Origin: Promethearchaeota archaeon
GTDB lineage: Archaea > Asgardarchaeota > Lokiarchaeia > Sigyniarchaeales > SOKP01
Direction: 5' to 3'
NCBI GenBank assembly: GCA_016840085.1
Contig: JAEOTA010000088.1
Coordinates: forward strand, 84,517 to 148,516
DNA length: 64,000 bases
Each line of letters begins with the position of its first letter. Position 1 is the stretch's first letter. The translations under genes were made by a program, and so were the position numbers. Below are positions 17,978 through 25,008 of this stretch, one piece after another. The notes below the pieces were generated by a model, which did no database searches, was not told where the DNA came from, and worked only from the letters and a program-made list of their open reading frames with translations.

Positions 17978-19855
17978 ATGACATTGAATGCTAATATGTT
18001 GAAAAGAGAAAGAGTCCTGTTAATTTCTGTGATGATCATTCTCTCTTTTGCTCAAATCTTATTTATTTCAAATGATTCTGATTTGAATTATCTCACTCAT
18101 GATGAAATAAAAGATCCAAGATATTCTGCTAGTGTAGAAGGAATAGAAAATATCATTATTACAAAAATCATTAGAATAGCAAATATTAGTAGGTGTGGTT
18201 TAGTAAATTTTGAAGATTATATAACATTTAAAAATTTAAATAATAATCCAATTACATCAATTTTTATAGGAATTCCATTGAATTATTCAGATGATTTAGT
18301 TTATTATGCAGCTACTGGAATTGATAAGAATACTTTACTAATTGAACGTTCACATTTAATTATGGAAGATTTTGAAATAATAACGATATACCTTGACTCT
18401 CCTCTTTTACCTTATCAAACAAAATCAGTTATTTTCAATCATCACTATAAAAACCTTGTAACTTATCATATAGAATATACTCCGGAAGGAACTCCTAATC
18501 AATACCATACTTTCAATGGTTTTGTTTATCCTACTTTACCATATAAATTAGAAAAAGAAGTAGATGCACGATTTTTTGTACCAAGAAGAATGGGCGATTT
18601 AGAAGGCGGTTGGGGTTGGGAAGATCCAGAGAAACTTAATGTTCGATATCAGTTCTCATCTATTGAGGACGAATTTAAAGATGAGTTCATTGCACCTTTT
18701 TTAGAAAATTTAAATAATAAAAAAATAATTAATATTTCTTTCTTTCATAACGAATTTACTCGGTTAGATGTAGAGGAAATTAATCGAGAAATATACATTT
18801 CACCATGGGGGATCATTGAAGTTAAAGAAGATTATACCATCAAGAATTTTGGAGCTATAGATCTTAATTCTTTTACACTAAATTTGCCACGTTCTGCTAG
18901 AAAAATTTATGTTTCAGATAATTTTGGTGAAATCCCATTCTCTAAAACAGAAGGCAATTTAAAATACAAAGAGATAACAATTAAATTAATAGAAAATCGA
19001 GTGAAATTAACGCCAAATTCTTCTTTTACTTTTAATCTCAGATATTTTTTACCTTTTGAAAACTATTATTCAATGAATTGGATTCAAGAATCAATTGAAA
19101 TTGATCTATTAACTTCAAATTTTGAATATTTAGGGAGACAGCAAATTATTAAAATAATTATTGATGGATGTTATAGAATTGATTCTATATCTGAACCGCC
19201 CGAATCAATTGAAAAAGCTAATGGAGCTACTGTTTTAATTTATAGTTCTAATTATGTGTCTCCTCTAGAAACTAAATTTATTCAATTTACATTTACACTA
19301 GATCTATTTGATTTACTTTTAAGACCTATTATAATTTTACTTTTAATTTCTATAATTCTAACATCATATGTATTAGTAGTAAAATTAAGAAAAAAAGGGA
19401 CAGAATCACCTCTATTAAAAAAAGAATACATTCCTGTAAATGAAATTCGAGAATTCTGTTCTTTACATGAGGAAAAAAATGCCTTAATCTTAGAGATTAG
19501 ACAAGCAGAAGAGGATTCAAAACGTAAAAAAATAGCAAAAAAGAATTACAAGAATATTTTAAATAAAAATACTTCAAAAATAGATGAAATACAAAAAGAA
19601 ATAGTTCCATTTAAAAAAACCCTAATAGAAACAAGTGAAACTTTCGAAAATATCGTAAAAAAACTAGATATCTTAGAAGCGGAGCAAATTAGTATTAAAG
19701 ACAGCTTAAATCTTTTAGAAGCCCGTTATAAAAGGGGTAGATTACCTTCTAGAGCAGCCTATTTGAAATTATCTGATGATTTCAATAAAAGAAGAAGAAA
19801 AATAGACAGAACTATTGATAAATTTATTCAGCAATTAAGGAGTTATCTTTTATAG
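17978..19855 (+). CDS. Ribophorin I (OST1)-like membrane protein with coiled-coil tail
   Basis: A 625-residue type I membrane protein: N-terminal hydrophobic signal/anchor (residues 14-29), a beta-rich external region (30-445), one membrane helix (about 450-475, LRPIIILLLISIILTSYVLV) and a cytoplasmic charged coiled coil (490-610). The segment REIYISPWGIIEVKEDYTI with KNFGAIDLN, then LPRSARKIYVSDNFGEI and FNLRYFLPFENYYSM, follows the order of the ribophorin I family, a non-catalytic subunit of oligosaccharyltransferase. Asgard archaea are known to encode such homologues. The long cytoplasmic coiled coil is unlike eukaryotic OST1. Identification is by motif order, so moderately sure. Confidence 0.65.
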   Translation: MTLNANMLKRERVLLISVMIILSFAQILFISNDSDLNYLTHDEIKDPRYSASVEGIENIIITKIIRIANISRCGLVNFEDYITFKNLNNNPITSIFIGIPLNYSDDLVYYAATGIDKNTLLIERSHLIMEDFEIITIYLDSPLLPYQTKSVIFNHHYKNLVTYHIEYTPEGTPNQYHTFNGFVYPTLPYKLEKEVDARFFVPRRMGDLEGGWGWEDPEKLNVRYQFSSIEDEFKDEFIAPFLENLNNKKIINISFFHNEFTRLDVEEINREIYISPWGIIEVKEDYTIKNFGAIDLNSFTLNLPRSARKIYVSDNFGEIPFSKTEGNLKYKEITIKLIENRVKLTPNSSFTFNLRYFLPFENYYSMNWIQESIEIDLLTSNFEYLGRQQIIKIIIDGCYRIDSISEPPESIEKANGATVLIYSSNYVSPLETKFIQFTFTLDLFDLLLRPIIILLLISIILTSYVLVVKLRKKGTESPLLKKEYIPVNEIREFCSLHEEKNALILEIRQAEEDSKRKKIAKKNYKNILNKNTSKIDEIQKEIVPFKKTLIETSETFENIVKKLDILEAEQISIKDSLNLLEARYKRGRLPSRAAYLKLSDDFNKRRRKIDRTIDKFIQQLRSYLL

Positions 19856-19871
19856 AATAATACTTCTTTAA

Positions 19872-20507
19872 GTGTTAAAAATTATGAAACCATGGCTATT
19901 TGATATTCTTGCCTGTCCTATAGATAAATATTTCCCATTAGAATTATATATTTTCTCGTATGAATCTAAAAACGAAGAATTTCAAATCCTTATTGAAGTG
20001 TATGAGAAAAGAGATATTGATCATATTAAAAATGAGAATATTATTGAATTGTCAAAAAAAAATGGTAATCTTTTCTTAAAAGATAATATTATCATTGAAT
20101 TTACTACACTTAAATTTTATATTAATTCGATTCTCACAAGTTTAAATGAAATGGATTCCATTTTTGATAAAAGTGGGAATGATTTGGCCAACAAATGTTT
20201 AAATATTATTAAATCAGTAATTAAACCTAAAATTTTAGAATTTTCTAAACAGCTAAATCTTGATAAACTTGAAAATATTTTTCCTGAATTATACTTTTTG
20301 AATAAAATTAAGTTGGAAATAGAGATAGATTCAGGATTATTATTTTGTAAAAATTGCAATCGATGGTACCCAATTATTGATACTATACCACAAATGCTCC
20401 CTGATGAATACAGAGATGAGGGAAAAGAAACTGAATTCCTTCAAATCAATAAAAATTTATTGGATGAAGAATTTTTAAACCAAGAATTAAAACCTTTTAA
20501 TATATAA
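19872..20507 (+). CDS. Trm112-like zinc-binding protein with long insertion
   Basis: Trm112 proteins activate methyltransferases acting on tRNA, rRNA and release factor. The family's N-terminal block MKPWLFDILACPIDK and C-terminal block LLFCKNCNRWYPIIDTIPQM with LPDEYRDE are both present, but they are separated by about 130 residues (charged, helical) where single-domain archaeal Trm112 has far fewer. Only one Cys is in the N-terminal block, so the zinc site may be three-Cys or incomplete. ATG at 19884 (MKPWLF) is the likelier start than the upstream frame start at 19872. Follows the ribophorin-like gene closely and is probably co-transcribed. Confidence 0.75.
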   Translation: MLKIMKPWLFDILACPIDKYFPLELYIFSYESKNEEFQILIEVYEKRDIDHIKNENIIELSKKNGNLFLKDNIIIEFTTLKFYINSILTSLNEMDSIFDKSGNDLANKCLNIIKSVIKPKILEFSKQLNLDKLENIFPELYFLNKIKLEIEIDSGLLFCKNCNRWYPIIDTIPQMLPDEYRDEGKETEFLQINKNLLDEEFLNQELKPFNI

Positions 20508-20537
20508 ATTATAATTGAATCATAAACAATAATCTGT

Positions 20538-20610
20538 AGCCGCGTGGTGTAGTGGCCAAGCATTTAGGGCCTTGAACCCTGAGACCACGGTTCGAATCCG
20601 TGCGCGGCTA
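20538..20610 (+). tRNA. tRNA-Gln (TTG)
   Basis: A 73-base cloverleaf: acceptor stem AGCCGCG (20538-20544) with CGCGGCT (20603-20609), discriminator A, D arm with GTGT/GCAT and a GGCCAA-containing loop, anticodon stem TAGGG/CCCTG, seven-base loop CCTTGAA, and T arm CACGG-TTCGAAT-CCGTG. The GGTGTAG...GGCCAA...CAT D arm is typical of tRNA-Gln, and the anticodon reads TTG. Base 33 is C rather than the near-universal U. No CCA is encoded and there is no intron. Confidence 0.9.
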
Positions 20611-20919
20611 TCCCTTATTATATTATCTTCAATAAAAATAATTATTATATATCTTTCTTAACATTCAAGATAATAGAATTTCGATTTTATTATTTAATAA
20701 ATCTATTATAACTTGGAAATTAGTGACGCTTTAAATGTTTCAAAATAAAATTTAAATTATTTATTTATTAACTCATTTCTATTTTATTTTTTAATTAGAT
20801 ATTAAATAAAAAATGATTCCCCTTATTTTGTAAAAAATCATTAAAGATTAGAAAAGTTAAATTAACTATTTATTAATTAACTATTAAAATCGCTACATTA
20901 TTTCAATAAAAAAAATAAA
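20611..20919. other. Intergenic region, 309 bases
   Basis: Very AT-rich spacer between the tRNA and the candidate CxxU gene. The only structure I see is a 7-bp hairpin, AATGATT (20812-20818) with AATCATT (20836-20842), about 80 bases upstream of the ORF start. No ORF or RNA gene is evident. Confidence 0.3.
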
Positions 20920-21363
20920 ATGCAAAATTATAGAAAAAAAAAGATTAAAAGAGTGATGTTATTTATACTTTCTACTGCATTAATTACAACCCTGATTATT
21001 TCTATTCTATTCGCTGATTTTAATATAAAATTCAACCTCGACGATGATCATGTTGATAATGATGAAGAGTGTAAAATATGAAAACGTTCATTAAATGAAA
21101 ATAATAATATTGAAGATTGGGAAATAATTCTAAAAGAATCGAACAATTATCAAACAAATGAGCTCTTTAAAATAGAAAAAAATAAAAATGTGGATGAATC
21201 TTTTGAAAAAAACCTAGTTAAAGAGGACAGCCTTGTGAGGGTCTTATTTTTCTTACAATCTAATAAGTTTAATTTTTATAATAAAGATTTAATAACGCTA
21301 TTAAATTTAAAAATTAATGAACTTTTAGTAATAATAAAACTCTTCATCATTAAACTAGGTTAA
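20920..21363 (+). CDS. Candidate selenoprotein: membrane-anchored CxxU protein
   Basis: An ORF starts with ATG at 20920, has one in-frame TGA at 21079-21081 (codon 54), and then stays open for 93 codons to TAA at 21361. No in-frame ATG follows the TGA, so the second half has no ready start of its own. Residues 12-34 form one membrane helix (VMLFILSTALITTLIISILF); an acidic linker DDDHVDNDEE leads to C51-K-I-[TGA], which would read CxxU, the selenium version of a CxxC redox motif. The rest is a hydrophilic helix-rich region. The convergent neighbour, with stops overlapping by nine bases, is a CcdA-like thiol transporter, fitting a redox role. I found no clear SECIS element. The alternative is a nonsense mutation or sequencing error in a CxxC or CxxW codon. 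Confidence 0.5.
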
Positions 21364-22026
21364 TATAATTTGATCAACCAAAAGATAAATTGCAAGAAAA
21401 ATTAAAATTATTCCACTTAATATTCTTAAATATGGGCGATATTTCAGTCTGACATCATTTATCTTATTTGATTCTAAACCCAACCGTATTAATACTAATA
21501 AAAATATAATCGGAATAATCATTCCTAATAAATATACAAAGATAAAAACGTAAAGTAAAGGATTATTTTGGAGATTATATAGTAATGACAAATAAACTGT
21601 GCCAAAACATGGAATTTTAATTAGCACAAAAATGATTCCTACTAAAAAAGCATAAAACCCTGAGTTTTGTTCGATAAAGTCTTTTAAGATTGTCTTAACT
21701 TTTTCTGGTGTTCTATAGATTGTGCTATGTTCCTTTTTACATTCTATTATCTCCCAGATACCGATTATAATTAAAATACCAGCAAATATATAGCTAGAAA
21801 TGAAAAAATTTTCTAATAGCTGGAAAAAATAAAGAAAGACAATTGATATAAGAATATATGCTAAAATCATACCTGAGAGTAAACCTAAAGAAATGGCTAT
21901 AAATTTCCTCTTTTCTTCAGTTAAAATAAGGGATGTGCCAAACACACTTAACATTAATAATATACATGGTGTTATGCCTATTGATAAACCAGATATAAAC
22001 GCTATCGCAAAATTAACATCAACCAT
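21355..22026 (-). CDS. ccdA: CcdA/DsbD-type transmembrane thiol-disulfide carrier
   Basis: A 223-residue protein with six membrane helices. The two conserved proline-cysteine pairs of the CcdA family are present: GITPCILLML in helix 1 and IKIPCFGTVYL in helix 4, which shuttle electrons from cytosolic thioredoxin across the membrane. A charged loop (residues 92-115) joins the two repeated three-helix halves. No fused thioredoxin domain, so it needs a separate external partner; the overlapping, convergent CxxU candidate is an obvious one to consider. Confidence 0.85.
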   Translation of the reverse strand: MVDVNFAIAFISGLSIGITPCILLMLSVFGTSLILTEEKRKFIAISLGLLSGMILAYILISIVFLYFFQLLENFFISSYIFAGILIIIGIWEIIECKKEHSTIYRTPEKVKTILKDFIEQNSGFYAFLVGIIFVLIKIPCFGTVYLSLLYNLQNNPLLYVFIFVYLLGMIIPIIFLLVLIRLGLESNKINDVRLKYRPYLRILSGIILIFLAIYLLVDQIILT

Positions 22027-22160
22027 AGTCTCTACTAGAACATTTTTTAAATAAATTTTCTATAATCTCATTTCATTCTTAATTTTTAAAAATGTTAATA
22101 TAATTAAGGTTTAAATTTTTAGATATTACATCAAATCTTAATTTCATATTAAATCTGAGG

Positions 22161-22179
22161 ATTTTTAATTTCCCTTCAT
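22161..22179 (+). repeat. Left inverted repeat of the tnpB element
   Basis: ATTTTTAATTTCCCTTCAT; exact reverse complement of 23482-23500. It lies 78 bases before the tnpB ATG. Confidence 0.75.
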
Positions 22180-22257
22180 TATTAATTTTCTTGTATCAAA
22201 TATAAATCACCAGTCTCTTTTCTTTTAAATCTGATACTCTCCTTTCATATTATTGGA

Positions 22258-23448
22258 ATGAGACTGACAGAACAGATTCAATTAAATAAAACAACTCAAC
22301 TATCTTATCTATGTCATTTATCTAAAAATCTCTATAATCTTGCCAATTATTATGTGAGACAAGAATATTTTTATTTAGGAAATTGGTTGAGATATTACGA
22401 TTTATGGTATATGTTAAAAGAGAAGGAACCATATAAAAAGCTCCCTTCACAAACTGCTCAGCAAACTTTAAAACTCGTGGATAAAAATTGGAAATCATTT
22501 TTCCAATCACTTAAAATCCATAAAAAGCATCCAGAAAAATATTTAGGAGCTCCAAAGCCGCCACGTTATAAAAAGAAAGATGGTGAGTATATGTTTCTGT
22601 TTACGAATCAACAATGTAGGATCAAGGGAGGTTTTCTTTTTTTTCCGAAAAAAACTCAATTCCTTCCTGTCAAAACTCGGATAAAAAGCAAATTGCATCA
22701 TGTCAGAATCATTCCTAAAGGAGTGTATTATATCTTAGAAATTATTTATCAAAAAGAAGTAAAAGATTTAAATTTGGATAAAGAGAGAGTTATTGGAATT
22801 GATTTAGGGTTGAACAATATCATAACTATGGTAAATAATGCTGGACTACAACCCGCTATTGTTAAAGGTGGTATTGTTAAATCTATTAATCAATTTTATA
22901 ATAAACAACTTGCCAGATATAAAAGCATAAAGGATAAGCAAGGGATTAGTTCTGCAACAAAAAGAATGCAATGGTTAACTCGGAAAAGAAATAATAAAAT
23001 AAATGATATGTTTCATAAAATTTCAAGAGAAGTGATTAATTATTGTATTATCCACGATTTTGGAACGATAGTCATCGGTTATAATAAAACTTGGAAATAT
23101 AAAATAACATTAGGTAAGAGGAACAACCAGAACTTTATCCAAATTCCTTTTGCCAAATTAATATCTCAAATTACATACAAAGCAGAGTTACTCGGAATTG
23201 ACGTAATTTTAGAGCCAGAATCTTTCACTTCGAGATGTAGTTTCTTAGATAACGAATCAATTGCCAAGCATGAAAAATATCAAGGAAAGCGTATTTGCAG
23301 AGGGTTATATCATAGTCAAGAAAGAATCATTATCAATGCGGATGTGAATGGCGCATACAATATTCTTAAAAAGGCAGTCCCAAAAGCCATATCGGCAGAT
23401 GGGATAGAGGGTGTAGGGTTACACCCATATTCTATTGCGATTTCATAG
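22258..23448 (+). CDS. tnpB: TnpB (IS605 OrfB family) RNA-guided nuclease
   Basis: A 396-residue TnpB. The first RuvC aspartate is in IGIDLGLNN (D182) and the last in INADVNGAYN (D362). The segment GTIVIGYNKTWK is where TnpB normally has its second catalytic residue, a Glu; here it is Gly, and the nearest acidic residues are in ILEPESFTS (E319, E321). The usual four-cysteine zinc finger is absent: the region TSRCSFLDNE...GKRICRGLY keeps two isolated Cys, as in a known TnpB subgroup. TnpB promotes element retention by cutting at the excised site with a guide RNA from the element's right end. No tnpA is in the window, so mobility depends on a transposase in trans. Confidence 0.92.
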   Translation: MRLTEQIQLNKTTQLSYLCHLSKNLYNLANYYVRQEYFYLGNWLRYYDLWYMLKEKEPYKKLPSQTAQQTLKLVDKNWKSFFQSLKIHKKHPEKYLGAPKPPRYKKKDGEYMFLFTNQQCRIKGGFLFFPKKTQFLPVKTRIKSKLHHVRIIPKGVYYILEIIYQKEVKDLNLDKERVIGIDLGLNNIITMVNNAGLQPAIVKGGIVKSINQFYNKQLARYKSIKDKQGISSATKRMQWLTRKRNNKINDMFHKISREVINYCIIHDFGTIVIGYNKTWKYKITLGKRNNQNFIQIPFAKLISQITYKAELLGIDVILEPESFTSRCSFLDNESIAKHEKYQGKRICRGLYHSQERIIINADVNGAYNILKKAVPKAISADGIEGVGLHPYSIAIS

Positions 23449-23481
23449 CTGTGATAAGAGATAGAATAAAATTTTAATTTC

Positions 23482-23500
23482 ATGAAGGGAAATTAAAAAT
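23482..23500 (-). repeat. Right inverted repeat of the tnpB element
   Basis: Exact reverse complement of the left repeat at 22161-22179. It starts 34 bases after the tnpB stop, inside the region that would carry a TnpB guide RNA. Confidence 0.75.
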
Positions 23501-23622
23501 AACCTTAAATCTTAAGAATAAAAATAAAAAATTAAAATATATCAAGCATTTTATTTTTTCATCCTCAAAATTCAGAATATTAATAATAATTTTATAAAAT
23601 ATTTACAAAATTCTTTTGATCT

Positions 23623-24999
23623 ATGATTCCATTATCGGATTTAAATTGGGGTTTTCTGCAAATCTTATTTTTAATAATTATTTTTTTAGCGGGTTTTTTT
23701 ATTACCTATTTTATTCTCCCCTATATCATGAATTTAATGAAGAAAAAAGGTTATGTTGGTTATGATATTCATAAAAACGCTAGACCCGAAATTCCAGAAT
23801 CTGGAGGGCTTAGTATAGTTATTGCTTTTACTGTTACAACAATACTCTTAATGATCTTCTTTATTGATTTTTTTAATGAAATCTTAATTTTTCTTTTGAC
23901 AGTTTTACTAGCAGCAGCCATCGGGTTTATTGATGACCGTAAAAAGCTTAGATCACGATATAAAATAATTTTATCTATTTTCACGGGAATTCCAATTTTT
24001 TTAGCTAATTATAGTAATTTTGTAAATATCTCTTCTCCAATTATTCCTCTCCTTGATAGAACAAGATTGACTATTATTTACCCATTATTAATTCCTATAA
24101 TTATTGCTATTTCTACAAATACTGTAAATATGTTAGAAGGCTATAATGGTGAAGGTTCAGGAACTTGTTTGATAGCTGCTTGTTTTCTTCTTATCTGTAG
24201 TATTATATGGGATTCCACTGAGGGAATATTATTCACTATACCAGTTATCGCAGTTTTAATTCCCTTTTTTATATATAATAAATATCCAGCGAAAATATTC
24301 CCTGGAGATATTGGAACATTAAGTATGGGTGCGATGATAGCATGTATTATGTTATTTGGTTCACTTGAAGTTGCTACTTTTTGTGTATTACTAATTCATA
24401 TATTCAATAGTTTTTATGTTATTTATTCAGTACGAGGTTTTTTGGAAAGTGATAAAATAAGAGAAACAAAAGAAGATATTATTTTACTCGAAAATGATCA
24501 AATTAAAGCCTCTGATCAAAAGGATGCTGCTTTAACTTTACCACGATTAATTCTCGCGAAAGGACCTTTATCAGAACCAGATTTAGTTAACAATTTCCTG
24601 GCAATCTCAATAGTATGTGGTTTATTTTCAATAATCTCAGTTTTATTTACACAATTCACGATAGGGGTTTTAGAAATCATACCATTTCTTATCACATCTC
24701 TAATACTTATTGCCCCTATTGGATATTTATTATTAAAATTCCCGAGGTTAAGAGGAATAATCGTGTTAATGGTATGTTTATTAGTAGGGATAGTTATTTT
24801 TCTAATGATAGTAGAATCTCTAATTATGCCTCTTCCTCTGGGAAATATCAATCTAGGAATAATTCAACTGCCTCTTAATCTAATCGTTATTTTCCTTTTA
24901 TCTATAGTAGGGATCATAATATGGTATTATGTTACAATTAAGTATTTTTGGTATCAAATTAATGAAATGAAAATAAAAGAAATTCAAGATTCTAGATAA
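23623..24999 (+). CDS. ALG7/WecA/MraY-family N-acetylhexosamine-1-phosphate transferase
   Basis: A 458-residue polytopic membrane enzyme that transfers GlcNAc-1-P (or a similar sugar phosphate) to a lipid phosphate, the first step of N-glycan lipid assembly. Signatures: KKGYVGYDIHKNARPEIPES (family substrate-entry loop), IGFIDDRKKLRSRYK (Asp pair), NTVNMLEGYNG and KIFPGDIGTLSMG. NMLEGYNG resembles the eukaryotic/archaeal ALG7 branch. A cytoplasmic insertion of about 60 residues (270-330) precedes the last helices. Likely functional partner of the glycosyltransferases and OST-like proteins in this window. The protease gene follows nine bases later. Confidence 0.88.
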   Translation: MIPLSDLNWGFLQILFLIIIFLAGFFITYFILPYIMNLMKKKGYVGYDIHKNARPEIPESGGLSIVIAFTVTTILLMIFFIDFFNEILIFLLTVLLAAAIGFIDDRKKLRSRYKIILSIFTGIPIFLANYSNFVNISSPIIPLLDRTRLTIIYPLLIPIIIAISTNTVNMLEGYNGEGSGTCLIAACFLLICSIIWDSTEGILFTIPVIAVLIPFFIYNKYPAKIFPGDIGTLSMGAMIACIMLFGSLEVATFCVLLIHIFNSFYVIYSVRGFLESDKIRETKEDIILLENDQIKASDQKDAALTLPRLILAKGPLSEPDLVNNFLAISIVCGLFSIISVLFTQFTIGVLEIIPFLITSLILIAPIGYLLLKFPRLRGIIVLMVCLLVGIVIFLMIVESLIMPLPLGNINLGIIQLPLNLIVIFLLSIVGIIIWYYVTIKYFWYQINEMKIKEIQDSR

Positions 25000-25008
25000 A
25001 ACTTAAAG

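Larger units (their letters stand above)
22161..23500 (+). mobile_element. Solo tnpB element with 19-bp inverted repeats
   Basis: A tnpB gene without tnpA, bounded by a perfect 19-bp inverted repeat: ATTTTTAATTTCCCTTCAT at 22161-22179 and its reverse complement at 23482-23500. I do not see a clear target-site duplication next to the repeats. Similar to IS1341-type solo tnpB units; terminal inverted repeats are not typical of IS200/IS605 ends, so they may instead belong to guide-RNA or transcript structure. Confidence 0.65.

Noticed and set aside
21082..21100. Hairpin TTCAT-TAA-ATGAA just after the in-frame TGA
   Set aside because: Too short and AT-only to argue for a bacterial-type SECIS; such stems are expected by chance here.
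21221..21248. Hairpin AGGAC-AG-CCT/AGG-GTCTT as SECIS for the candidate selenoprotein
   Set aside because: It is the most GC-rich stem near the ORF, but lies inside the coding frame and lacks the GAA/A internal loop of archaeal SECIS elements.
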